Below are positions 10,747 through 22,278 of a stretch of DNA of 30,883 nucleotides, piece after piece. The translations under genes were made by a program, and so were the position numbers. Each line of letters starts with the position of its first letter. The first letter of the stretch is position 1. The DNA is from Krasilnikovozyma curviuscula (lineage: Eukaryota > Basidiomycota > Tremellomycetes > Cystofilobasidiales > Mrakiaceae), in contig MVAQ01000244.1 of the NCBI GenBank assembly GCA_014825775.1, positions 1 to 30,883 on the forward strand, in the 5' to 3' direction. The notes below the pieces were generated by a model, which had not been told where the DNA came from, did no database searches, and saw only the letters and a list, made by a program, of their open reading frames with translations.

Positions 10747-11060
10747 CTTTAAATTCTTTCGATTTTTCCCACCGGATGGCCGTCGAGCGCACTTCTGAGC
10801 AGACGGCAGGGACCCTTCACCCAGCTTCAGGTGGGAGACCCGTTTCACTAATCCAAGAGAAAAATGTTGAGGTTCTGCTGGATTTCCTGCAACTCTGTTT
10901 CGTGCACATGGATAGGTCGAACGCATTGTAGTTGAAACGTGCGACTTCTTCAGCATGACGTTTCGTTCGATGAATGCTGCTAGCCTAAATCGAAAAATAG
11001 AAGAGTCCATCGTCACTCCAAACCATCAAACCATTCCTTCCATTCCAATTCACCAACACT
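10747..11060. promoter_or_regulatory. divergent promoter region, ARV1 / RNase T2
   Basis: This 314-bp intergenic region between two divergently transcribed start codons must contain both promoters. It has no clear TATA box. A CA-rich segment with several CCATT/CCAAAC blocks lies just upstream of the RNase T2 ATG. The minus-strand frame is open through it to 11016, but that part shows no ARV1 similarity. Confidence 0.6.
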
Positions 11061-12390
11061 ATGTTCATCTTCGCCCCCTTGGCTACAACTTGCCTTGCTC
11101 TCATTCCGTCTTTCGTTTCATCTCAGGACAGCGACCCCTTGAAAGCAGCACAGCTCCCCATCTCAGCAGCGACGACCTTGACTACATGCCCCTTGGACGC
11201 TCCCATCTCTTGTAGCAGCTCAGACACCTCTGACCTCGATACTTGTTGTACCAATTCGCCGGGCGGGTTCATACTTCAAACGCAGTTCTTTGATACGAAC
11301 CCCAGCTCAGGTCCAGTCGATTCTTGGGTAGGAACCTCAGTTGCTCCGAAGTTCCAGTAGTGTGCTTACTGATTTCTTCCTTTCCTCCAATGTCAGACTG
11401 TCCATGGGTACGTCGATGAAGACCATTGGCGCATTCAAACTGCGCCGCTCGTTTATGGCATCTCTTCTCTCCTCTGACTCAACGCTTACTGCACCGCTGC
11501 ACTTCTGACAGACTCTGGCCAGATCTATGCTCTGGTAGCTATGATTCACAGTGTGATACAAGCAGAAGCTATACAAACATCACCGATATCTTGAGCGCTG
11601 CCGGAGGTGAGCATGCTCCCTTCGTCATCTCATAGCCTTGACGACTTAAACTACTTGGATCTACAGCTTCTGATCTTCTTTCCTATATGGATACCTACTG
11701 GACCGATATCAATGGCGACAACGAGTAAGAAACGCTGCCCCAAGATGTCCATGCCTCCGCCTTGCTTTCGATATCTCACGTCTTTCATCACTCTTGATTG
11801 CTCTACGTAGAAACTTTTGGGAACATGAATGGGCAAAACACGGAACCTGCATCTCAACTCTTGAGCCCTCCTGCTTTCGCGATTATATCCCTCGTTAGTC
11901 CTCGACGCTGCTTAGCCGTGAAACCTTTCTTCGCTGATATGATCTCGCTCATTGTTTACCAACACCCATAGAACAAGAAGTTGTCACTTTCTTTAACGCA
12001 ACAGTCGAACTCTTTCAGACTCTCCCGACGTACGAATGGCTCGAGTCCGCAGGTATCGTCCCGTCGACTTCCAAGACGTACACTCTGGCGCAGCTTCAAA
12101 TGGTCGCGACGAGTAAATTCGGCCAGGAGATCATCTGGGGTTGTGAGAATGGCGTCTTGAATCAAGCATGGTGAGGATATGCTCGACTTTTGTTTCTCTG
12201 ATACCACATTGAGGTCTAATAGCACTCCTGAATTGTCCTTAGGTATGGCTTCCATACTCAGGGCCCAATCGGTACAGGCACTTTCATCCCTGCTTCACCC
12301 GACGGCGATAAGTCAACTTGTCCAACAAAGGGAATCAAGTACCATCCAAAGTCAGCCTCAAGAGAATCCTCGTCCAGAGAAGAGCTTTAA
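11061..12390 (+). CDS. secreted ribonuclease T2
   Basis: RNase T2 enzymes cleave single-stranded RNA through a 2',3'-cyclic phosphate and are secreted or vacuolar. Exons are 11061-11327, 11397-11407, 11512-11606, 11667-11724, 11811-11893, 11972-12170 and 12243-12390, giving 286 residues. An N-terminal signal peptide is evident ([19 protein letters not shown]). The catalytic CAS I motif HGLWPD is at residues 92-97 and [17 protein letters not shown] at 146-157. The catalytic His92, Glu150, Lys153 and His154 are all present. Several Cys residues fit the disulphides of the fold, for example Cys-Cys in [13 protein letters not shown] and [10 protein letters not shown] near the C-terminus. An N-glycosylation-type NATV follows CAS II. 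The protein ends with a short Ser/Arg/Glu tail and no obvious GPI signal. The His92 codon lies in an 11-nt micro-exon. Intron lengths are 60-104 nt. The gene is intact as far as I can see. It is similar in kind to yeast Rny1 or RNase Rh. Confidence 0.93.
11397..11407 (+). other. 11-nt micro-exon with the RNase T2 catalytic His
   Basis: ACTGTCCATGG between a TGTCAG acceptor and a GTACGT donor encodes T-V-H-G, the Gly being completed by exon 3 (ACTCTGGCCAGAT, L-W-P-D). It therefore carries His92 of CAS I. Skipping would shift the frame and remove a catalytic residue. Confidence 0.9.
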
Positions 12391-13346
12391 CAATGCTAAA
12401 CGTAGAACCAGAATCTTCCTTTTTATCCAGAAAACCGCTTATAAAAATTAGCACTTGGAATGAAAGACTGTGATAGAGAATATTCATTACTTGCTCTCAA
12501 TGTTACCGCATCAGTTTGGCTTCCTAAGGAAAACTTCCACCTTTTGCCAGCTCGTTGTTTACATTTTCCTAGCATTTTCCTGTATTAAACTGTGTTACAA
12601 TAACATGACCCCTGAAATTATCTGCTATTAATCTTCTTCAGTTTTATCATTGCCTATTCTCCAGCCCTAATCTGTCATGTAGATAAAAATGGCTCGAATG
12701 GGAACTGAAGGAGAACACGTTGCGCTCGGTGCAGCTTTCAAACAACAGTCTCGCTCCAGTGAAACGTTCAAACCAAAACATTAACAAGAACGCACGCAGC
12801 TCTCAAGATGCGATGCCTTCTATCATTACCACCAATAGTGCAAAGACTACACAATTCAGCCAGATGGTCCTAGCCAGAAGATGTCCTGTCAACTGACAGG
12901 TAAACCAGGCCTCCTCGCTCATTACACAAAACAAAATATGTGAGCTTCGATCAGCGGCCAGCTCATTCATTGGACTGGTACACTTGCACTTCCTTATTTT
13001 CTTAAAATGTCCGACACTGCTTGGACTTTTGGTTCAGAACGGATGAATTGAGGAGCGCGAACGAAACCCCCTTCAACACAGGACTTATATTTATATACCG
13101 ACTGGTCAAACGTATTGTTTCTTGTTACCTCTTGTCCCTAATACACCAAGGCAGGTGAGGAATAAGAGTGACTCGTGCAAACCCAACGTGATGGACAGGG
13201 AGGGGTGAAAGGGTACGACCTTGCGTTTCCTTGCTGGAGAAGTGACCAACCCGAAACTTAACAGCTATCACAGTGAACATTTGGTTACGTACAATACAAA
13301 ACATTTAGTGTTAAATTCTTTTTGAGAGCAGCAGATCAGCTCTCTT
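12391..13346. other. convergent spacer, no gene seen
   Basis: These 956 bases lie between the RNase T2 stop (+) and the BRR2 stop (-). It is AT-richer than the genes and holds no frame of useful length, no tRNA-like B box and no clear repeat. An AT-rich TATATTTATATACC stretch lies near 13086. It probably contains both 3' ends. A non-coding RNA cannot be excluded by eye. Confidence 0.6.
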
Positions 13347-16300
13347 CTAATCCTCCATGTCCTCGTCCTCATCATCATCGTCATCGTCGTCGTCACTATC
13401 TTCACCCTCCAAAACAGTAATCTTGTCCAAGTCGAACTGCTGATCAACTCCGAGATAACTGTCGCACACCAAGTACAGCTTCACTTCGTGTTCGCCCTTT
13501 GGCAAGTTCATCTCCAGCTTGACCTTGAGTTCTCTGGTGACCGTGACTTTTTTGATTCCTTGAAGAGTTCTACCAGTTGCCAAAACCAACCAGAAGTTGG
13601 CTAGTTTTCTTCCTGGGTAGAACGGCGCAACCACGGATTGATCGATCTCCTCCTCGTCATCCTCATCAGCTTCTCTGTCAAGAGTAACGGTGACAATGAT
13701 TGGCTTGGAAGCAATGTAACCTTCTTCATCCTCTGGCTCCTCAACGGAATAGGAGACTTCCACACTTGGGTATGCGTTGACGAACTTTGCAACATCACGC
13801 CTGTGAAAAGAAGAAGGAACTTGAATCAGTTCTCAATCTCATTTGTTGATGAGCTCAATCAAAACTTACATTTGAGTTTGATCCATTCTCAACAAATCAT
13901 CTCTTTGCTCATCCTCCAACTCGGTAATGTCGTAAACGGAGTCAACACCAGCCGCTTTGCATCGAGCAACAGTCTAGAGCAAGGGAAACCAAAGTGTTAG
14001 ACAAGTGTATCCAGGATGTAATAGATCCGAACGTTACTCACTTGGGCGTCGAAGTGCGGAATCTGCTTCAAAGGACTGTCAGTCTCCCACATAGCCTGGA
14101 CACACATCTGACTCAGATCCATGGCACCAAGAGCGCTGAGGTACGCGTTAGAACTCATGACATCAACACAGGCACTCAGAAGACCGATGACCTTTCCAAG
14201 AATAGCCGCCTGATCAGATACGAGATCAGCAGGCAGCGGCATCCTACTGAAGTGGGCCTGAAGGAGGACAAAGGTCTTGAAGTGAGGAGATTCGTAGTCT
14301 TGAGTCTCGAGTTTGACGGGGGATCGGTCGTAAATTCTCTTGAGTAGCACATCTTCATGGTGTCTAATCGGCACGTCTTCAAATTCAGCGGAAGATGAAA
14401 CGATTTCCAAAAGTCCCTTTAGCTTGGTTCGTTCGCTGAGCGACATGCTGAAGATTTCGACAGTAACGTTGGAGATGTAGTAGTCTAAAAAGAATTTCAG
14501 TGGTTAGTACGACCCGTCATATGAATAATTTCATAGGAAAAACAAAATAAAAAATAATAATTGAAGTAAAAGATTTGACTCACAAGCTGCAATCATACCC
14601 AAATTGAGAGGAGAAGTATCCATTTCATCCTCAATGGCAATACACTTGGAGGCGACTAGGGCATTCAAAGTCTCTTCAACCAACTCGGACAAGTGATCAG
14701 ACAAGTGTCGGTGAGAGGTTCCCTGAAGGTTGTAGTACACGGGATCTGCAAGTGGAGATAATTTAATACAGTACAGTAGAACAATGACGGATTGAAGCAA
14801 GCTCACTTTGTGACATCCTGCGGTAAAACCAGGTCCAAGTACACCAATCTACAGCTTCCTGCTTGTTCTCAATGGTCTTGGCAACGATCTCAGCGTTAAA
14901 GTGGTCGTGAAGCATCGGGGGGAGTTGAGATTCGATTGGGAGAGCTTCACTGAGGAACTTTTTGAAAAATTCTTTTCTCGTCTGCTGAAGCATAAGAACA
15001 CACCTGGAGCTGCTGTCCTTTGTGGGGCGACAAGCGCGTCCCATCATTTGAAGGACATCAGCAACAGGGTAGTCGGCGTATCGATGATCCTTTCCGTAGA
15101 AGTATTGAACTCCCATGATGATGACCATATAAGCAGAAACAGGAAGACCCCAACAAGAATCCTTCGTAAAAGAGAGAGAGAGTCAGTGAACAACTGCGAA
15201 TTCCAATGATGCCAAACGCGCACTAACCTTTGAAGCAATCAAGACCTGAATAGCGCCAGACTCAAAGAGTCTCTCAACAATTCTCTTATCCTGCTTGTTC
15301 AAAGCTTCGTGATAGAAACCAATTCCGTACGAAAGAGTCTCCTTGAGACTTGGATCAGAAATACGCGCAAGATGTGGGGCGAGATCCTCTTCCTCAATGT
15401 TCAGGAATCGCTTTCCTTCTTGGTTGGCAACACAATATGTGAGGATGTCGTTAGCTGTCAGCTTACATTGTTTCCTCGATGGAACGAAAGCAATGACAGG
15501 CTTTTTGCCAGCCCAGTCGTTAATCGCCAGATAAGCTGGCTTAGCCATTCCGATCATCAATGAGGGGAAATGCGGCATGTCGTAGCTTTGAATATGGATA
15601 TCCATCGGGAGAGGTCTCGTACTGAGAGAAATACAAAGCATCAGGGTCTGAAGAAAAAGTAGCTTAAGTAGAATAAACTTACCTCGGAGCAAAGTTGAAA
15701 ATGTTTTGTGGAGTGCATCCCAACCAATCACCAAGGTCTCTAGCATTAGCAAGAGAGACACTGCATGCGACAATTCTGGTCTGATTTCCAGTTTGAGATG
15801 AGACAAAGCGAGTTCTGGAAATGAGCACCTCGTAAGCTGGCCCGACTTCACCACCGATCAGTTGAAGTTCATCAGCAATGAGAAGACCGATCTCAGTGAC
15901 AGGTTTTCGAACAGTAAGCTTCCATCTTCGAGAAAGGTTGTCCCACTATGGAAACAGAAGAAAAGATTAGTTCCGAAAAACTTATCGACTGGGTTCACGG
16001 CAAAAACCTACCTGCGCTGGAGTAGAGACTACGACGTCCGACTTGGAAAGAATCCTCAAATCGGCAGCCTGCTCACCAGTCAAAGAGGACACAACCTTGC
16101 CCCCTTGGAAGTTTCCAAACTTTTTGGACCATTCAGCGACCCTAAGGTCGACCATCTCCTGGTATGGCTCGATGCACACAGCTCTCTTCTGCTGTGGCTT
16201 AGACCACAGCCTTAGTAAGGCAAACTCAGCACAGAGGGTTTTTCCGCTGCCAGCTGGAGCACCAATGAAGGCACTGTCATCCGTAGTATAAAGAGCTTGG

Positions 16301-19300
16301 AAGACCTGGGTTTGAATCTTGTTGAAGGAAGAAACTGAGAAAATTTCTTCAGCCTCTTTGTTGTGAAGAGCCGAGACGTTGAGAGGTTGCAGATCAAGGA
16401 GAGGAGTGTGAGGTGGGAACTTCTCCGGAAGAATGAGATGCTTGAAAGACACAGCAAGACGAGTCTCGCCGTGCATCCATCGGTCGGATATGAAAGTGAT
16501 GAAGTAGTTTGGTGGGAGTGGATCATGGATTGGGACAGTTAAAGTGAGGTGGTGTTCACTCTTCTCCTCGTCTTGAGTGACGTAGTTCTTCCTCAAGAGG
16601 AACTGGTCTCTGACGAGAATGATTTCACCATCGACATCCTCAACCAGAACGTGGAACAGCTGAGAGGTACCATGGTAGTTGTCATCCCACTGGAAATCTG
16701 GGGTGATTTTAAGATCAATCTTGAGGAGAGATCGAGTAAGGGGGAGGACGTGGGCTTCCAAGTTGAGCTTGGGAAAGTTGTGAACGAGCTTGTGAACAAC
16801 TTGGCCAACGTTCCTGTTACCAATTCGCTGAACACCAATGAGTTCTCCCAGCTCGTTGGGGTTGAGATCAAAGTAGCGGTACCACGGGAACTCTTTCCTC
16901 TCCGCCCTTCGAACGATCTCTGGATGCACTCCCTTGAACTGGCGAAGTGGCGTCATGGACGCCCACATCCTCTTCTCGACCATCTTACACATTTCCAGAG
17001 CAGCTTTCGTCGGTCCAGCCCAGTTTCTGCGGAGACAGATTTCGAACATGGCCCTGAGAATTCTTCCAGCGGATTGTTGAACATAGACCATATCGGCGAC
17101 GAGAGCGTAACCCTCCAGCTTCAGGCCAGAAACATAAGCCTGGAGAAGGACGTTGGTCTTGGCAGTAGGTTCATCAACACCTTCCTTCACTGGAATAGGG
17201 ACACGTTCCAACAACTTTTGGAGTTCGAGCTTCTCTTCAGGTCGGACTGGTATGAGCCTGAACTCGTATGAGAGCGCAAAAACTCTGAAGAGTTCGAGCA
17301 TGGTCATTGTTGGTCGGAGGTGCTGATTGTAAATGGTCATTGAAGCATAGGTGACGTAGTAGTGGGAGGCGATCTTTCCAAGTTCAGTGCTGGTGAAAGT
17401 TCCAGATGATCTGTCGTATTTCACCAAGTTGCCCTTTTCAAGCATGACTGCTGCTGTGTGGATAATATCAGCACGCTGTAGACGGAAGGAACAGAGGTCA
17501 GCTTCAACCACAACGATCGTTAAAGCAGGAGCACGCTCACTTTCTGCTTCAAGGTAGAATCTCCTTCAAGGTAGTCTGCGCCGACCTGGTACAGAGCTGG
17601 CTCTCTCAACATCCTCACATAGCTAAGGAAACCAAATTAAGAGAGTCAGGAAAGACGTTCAAAAGAAGGATAACGAGCGGTACACACAGGTAGGTGTAAC
17701 CCAACCACTGAACGGCCTCGTCTCTGTTTCTGATGCTGCCCAACACGATTTCCGCGTTCAAATTATCAACAAGCCTCGAAACGAATTGAGACTCAATTGG
17801 AAGCTGCTGATTCATTAACGAAGCGTAGTATGGCAGTTCAGCAGCGTTAGTGATGATGAAACCTTCGCCAAAAGTATCGTATCGCGGTCGACCTGCTCTA
17901 CCAAGCATTTGAAGGACATCTTGTGGTGACAGTTCGGTCCATCGACCCTTCTCTGGGTTGTAAACTTGAGTACTCTTGATGATAGCTGCGTGAGCTGGCA
18001 AGTTGACACCCCATGCCAGTGTTGCGGTACAAACGAGGACTTGAAGATGACCATTTTCGAAGAGTTCTTCAACATCAGCTCTATCAGTTGGCGACATACC
18101 AGCGTGATGGATACCAAATCCAAATGGAAGGAGGTCTTTCAAGTTTGGATCTTGAGCGTCTTGAGCCGCTTGAATCAAAATTTCTCTGACAGCACCTTCT
18201 GGCCGGACGAATTGAGTGATAGTTTCCTTTTCCAAAGCCATGTCCCTGATAAACTTCGCTGTCTTGGAGGTTTCTTTCCTTGAGTGAACAAAGACCAGCG
18301 ATTGCTCTTTTCCAGCAAAGGAAAGGACCTTGTCGTAGCAGACTTCGTTCATGATTTGATACCTCTTAATAGCCTTCTTCTCCGTCACACCTATGAACTG
18401 CATTTGCAGTGGACATGGTCTGTACGAAGCATCAAAATAGAAGAGGCCTTTGCTTTGATCAACGCGGAGGAATGTCGCAACATCCTTGTAGTTGGGAAGA
18501 GTAGCAGAGAGGCCGACCAGTCGAACGGGATCTCCAGTCTGTTCAGATTTTCGAATCGTTCGTGAGATGATAGCTTCGAGGACTGGACCACGCTCGTCGT
18601 GAAGCAAATGAATTTCATCGACGATGATCAACCTAACCAAGTTGGTGTAGCTCGTTTCGGTGGATTTTCGAGTGATGACATCGTACTTTTCAGGAGTAGT
18701 GACAATAATTTGGGTTTCGGCGATTTGTTGTTTGGTGAGCTGAGAATCACCGGTTAACTCTCCAACCTTGATGCCAAGATAGCTAAGTCGTTTGGTGAAC
18801 GTCCGAACTTGCTCCTGTACCAGGGCCTTCATTGGAGATACGTAGATGATCTTAAATCCATCGAGATCGATTTGACCTGAAGCCTCGTCACGGAAGTTCT
18901 CGATACATCTGAGGATGGTCAAGACGGCAACGTTCGTCTACAGAATGAAAGTCACGTTAGAAAGACATAAAGTGTACATGAAAACCATGTACTCACCTTT
19001 CCGGCACCAGTTGGAGCACAGAGAAGAACTGGCTCATCTGTTTCGAAGGCGATTGGGTAGGCTTTACTCTGGATAGGATTGAGTTTTGAACTTTCTGTTC
19101 CGAATGCTTGGTGAGTCCATGGTGGAAGGGTAGCTATCGGCACGAGGGATCCCTCGGGAAGCTCGACCTTTTTGGGTGCTTTGACCTAAAGTAAAAAAAA
19201 AGGGAACAGATGTCAGCCAAAATGATCAACGCAGAATGTAAAGGAACTAACAGTGATCTGATCGTAGCCCTTGAAGACAAGCTTCTCAGAACCTTTAGGT

Positions 19301-20868
19301 AGAGTTGGCTTCCTATTGCTGTTCAAATGGCCACCCTCCTCGAAGATCATTCCTGCCAGGTCAACTGTCCTTCTTGGCTTGACACCGGATTCACCAGGAG
19401 CGATAGTAGCTTTTGGCTTCGCTGAAGTAATATCCACATCCATCGGAACAGGAGCAGATGCAGCAGCACTAGTAGCACCGCTAAGGGAACGGAGAATCCA
19501 ACCCAAGTTTCTCTCCCTCATTGCAACTTCAACATCTGGTCTACCTTCGTCACCAGCTCTCGCCAATTTTGTACACCACACAATAGCATCTCTGTTCTTC
19601 ACTAACTTCCGAACGAGTTCGAAGTGGCCGTAATCGAAAAGTTCCATCAAAGAATTTTCGACGTCTCGCAGGGAGGTTGCTGACGCGCCTAGTAGTTCAA
19701 GGACTTGCGTTGTGAGTGTTGATGCTGTGAGTGGGTCTGGGTAGGCAGTTGAAAGGAGTCTCTGGAGGTAAAAGGCATCGATAGCTGAAGGTGGAATCAC
19801 GTCCTTGTCGGCTGACGAAGAGGAGGTGGCTTTTGCTGAAGTTCCGAGTATGAGGTCTTCTTCCAAGGACTCCATCTTGACATCTCCATTATCTTCACCT
19901 CCTTCTACTTCCTCCTCTTCTTCCTCATCATCCTCTTCAGAATCAGACTCGTCTTTGACTTCAAAACCTTCTCCCTCTTCGTCCTCCTCGTCGCTCTCTC
20001 CTTCGAACTCAACGGCTACACCACCTTCTTCGATACCTCCATCTTCTCCATTGTTTTCTCCAGAATCAGCTCCGTAATCAGTGATCCTCTTTCCCAGTGA
20101 GACAAGTGTGCTGAAGTCTTCACCCTTGAGCGTACCAAGAACATCTTCAATTTCCGTCTTCTTATCGAAGTCCTTTAGGTCATCATTTTTTAACACACTG
20201 AGAACCAAATCTGTTGCTGAAGCAATGATATCAGCGGATTGATCTCCTAGCAGCCGGAGGACGAGAGTATGAATGAGGGAGAATGCTTCTGCTGTCGCTG
20301 GCGTTAAAGGTCGGTAGGTGATTCCTTCGGAGAGCAAGGCCATAGACAGAATGTCTGCATTTGACTGGGCTGCTGACTTCCTTGGGGCAGCTAAAAGTGG
20401 AACGAGAAGCAAAATGGAGAAGGGTCAGCGACGAACTCCACGATGTAAAGGACCAACAAAAACGAGGACGAAGAAAAAAAGTTGAAGGAACTCATCCATC
20501 AACCAGCCTCCACCATGGATACAGTGAGATACAGCGAAGAAGATATCTTACCTTCACTACGTTCAGCCAAAGCCTTCTTCTTCTTGCCTTCCATTCCAGC
20601 AGGTTTCGATCGAGCAACTCGAGTTCCCATATCCTTCGCAGAGATTTTACCAATGAGAGACTCTGCTTCTCCCGTAGGCTCATGATCTCTCCTGAACCTC
20701 TGGCTTGGATCTGCCGTGAGAACCAAGGAACCTGTGAGGAAGAAACGAAACCGGCAAGAGGTGAGGAAAGTCAATTTGGTACAAAGGAAAAAAGGCGAGT
20801 TGGATTGGATTCGACTTACTCATAGCAGAGTAAGAGTAGCCACTCAAATCTGGCTGGCCCTTACTCAT
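13347..20868 (-). CDS. BRR2: BRR2, U5 snRNP Ski2-like RNA helicase
   Basis: BRR2 unwinds U4/U6 snRNA to activate the spliceosome. Exons in transcript order are 20820-20868, 20552-20731, 19252-20390, 18997-19185, 17688-18937, 17541-17622, 16012-17475, 15683-15945, 15228-15621, 14807-15161, 14584-14745, 14042-14484, 13870-13973 and 13347-13800, giving 2175 residues, the normal family size. The N-terminus [18 protein letters not shown] and a following [12 protein letters not shown] are typical. An acidic stretch lies near residue 220, then two helicase cassettes. The N-terminal one has CAPTGAGKT (split by an intron before Thr, near 512-520), DEIH (626-629), SATLPN (about 663) and the motif-VI segment QMLGRAGRP. 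The C-terminal one has GAPAGSGKT (1368-1376) but DELQ (1476-1479) instead of DExH, in line with its known inactive, regulatory role. Each cassette is followed by a Sec63-type module ([16 protein letters not shown]). The protein ends in an acidic Asp/Glu tail. The donor of exon 5 is GTGTGT, set by phase. The gene is divergent from the GNAT gene. Confidence 0.97.
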
Positions 20869-21237
20869 CTTGTATGAATATAATGGGGATACAAGAGGGC
20901 GTCCTGCCTGAGTTGGGTAGGTTGAAGGTTCAGTCCCGAAGTGAGGATCGCAGCGTGGTTATGCTGCTGTTTTATTCCAGCGCGGCGCGCTAGCTGCTGT
21001 CTCACGCCTTTCAGCTGTCGCAAAAATCTGTCAGCTAACTCTTCTTCAATAAGGATTCGAAGACACTACTCTCTAGGAAGTAAGCGCGTAGCTCCCCCAA
21101 GTTTGCCCTTGACGTTCCCAATATATCTTCCACGGTCCCACAGGATACAAATCTTCTGGCAAGTTGTCACAATTCAAAATATAAACTGCTGCTAATAGTG
21201 AACATCTGCTTGTCGTTCCAGTTGGGAAAGTAATTGA
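20869..21237. promoter_or_regulatory. divergent promoter region, BRR2 / GNAT gene
   Basis: These 369 bases separate the two start codons. A GC-rich block (GCGCGGCGCGC around 20982) lies in the middle, and an AT-rich ATATAAACT sequence lies at about 21179, some 60 bases upstream of the GNAT ATG. No firm TATA box or factor site can be assigned. Confidence 0.55.
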
Positions 21238-22165
21238 ATGGGAACTGAATCTGCACTTCCCTCACCACCGCCATCAATAGCTCAGCCCTCCTTTCGGCCA
21301 GCAACACTCCAGGATGTTGCTCAGCTAGCAGCTCTCCACCTCAAAGTCTGGCGGGCAAGCTACTCTCATTTGCTGAGCAGTGAGATCATCGATTCCCTAG
21401 AGACGCGGCCGTGGTGTCAACCTCACTGGTTCGAAGTGCGATTAAAGGATCCCAATATTAAGATATGCTGTGCCTTCGAGGTCATTACAGGTGACTATGG
21501 TGGGGGTGGAGGGATCTTGAGGCGATGGAGGAGTCCAGAATCGCCCTCCTCGCAACAATCCAAGGAAGAACCGGATGAACGGTCAAGATCGCCATTTCGA
21601 ACTCTAGGTGGAATAGCCTCACGCAACAGATCCTTATCAAGAGAACCACCTGCGTCACCCAAGAGCTCAAAGTCGATCCTTCCCAGCATTTTACACCCGC
21701 ACCCACGTTCACCCGCAACCAAGCCCATCTCACCAAGCTCACCTAAACCAACTCCATCATACCATCTCCCTCACATAATTCCCTATTTATCCCTTGGTCA
21801 CCATCACAACCCCAACGAAGGTCGCTTGATCGGCTTCTCAATGTCCACAGTGAATCGAGAGGAAGACAAAGTTGAGTTGGATGCGGTGTATGTGGACCCT
21901 CAGACAACTCGTGGTGGTGTGGGAAGGAAACTAGTGGAAATGGTGGTTCCTTCCGCGGGTGAAGGGACGGTTGAGTTGACTACATTCGGAGGTCGGGACA
22001 ATGTCACTGCGATGAAGTTTTACGAGCGGTTAGGGTTTGATGAGTGAGTAACAGTATATATATCGCCGATTAACCAAAATCTGATTGGATCTTGGTTTCA
22101 GGGTGGTCAGAGAGGGATTCGACGAGGTCCTGGGGGTGCGGGAGATCACACTGAGGCGCCATTAG
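21238..22165 (+). CDS. GNAT-family N-acetyltransferase with Ser/Pro-rich insert
   Basis: GNAT enzymes transfer an acetyl group from acetyl-CoA to an amine. Exons are 21238-22043 and 22102-22165 (58-nt intron), giving 289 residues. The N-terminal part (PSFRPATLQDVAQLAALHLK, residues 17-36) is a typical GNAT beta1-alpha1 start. VWRASYSHLL follows, similar to GNAT proteins of the RimI type. The acetyl-CoA-binding segment is VELDAVYVDPQTTRGGVGRK (212-231) with the R-G-x-G-R loop, and motif B is NVTAMKFYERLGF (255-267). Between them lies an insertion of about 100 residues (about 88-190), rich in Ser, Pro and Arg, with many SP sites (possible phosphorylation). This roughly doubles the usual domain length. 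The substrate is unknown. The stop lies 113 bases from the stop of the convergent carrier gene. Confidence 0.85.
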
Positions 22166-22278
22166 CGGTCATCATGTCAAAGTATCTTTCGAAGAAAGGT
22201 TCGTTGTAAGCCAACAGCTCTTTTTGTTTTATACAACTCAAATACCCAGTATTCAGCAGACCACTAAATGAGATTCTT

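Noticed and set aside
10747..11016. N-terminal extension of ARV1 in the open frame up to 11016
   Set aside because: ARV1 proteins begin directly before the CxxC motif. The extension has no similarity to the family and lies in the divergent promoter.
16549..17271. 240-codon frame on + inside BRR2, and other long antisense frames in BRR2
   Set aside because: They are mirror frames of the long BRR2 exons, with no motif and no splice continuity.
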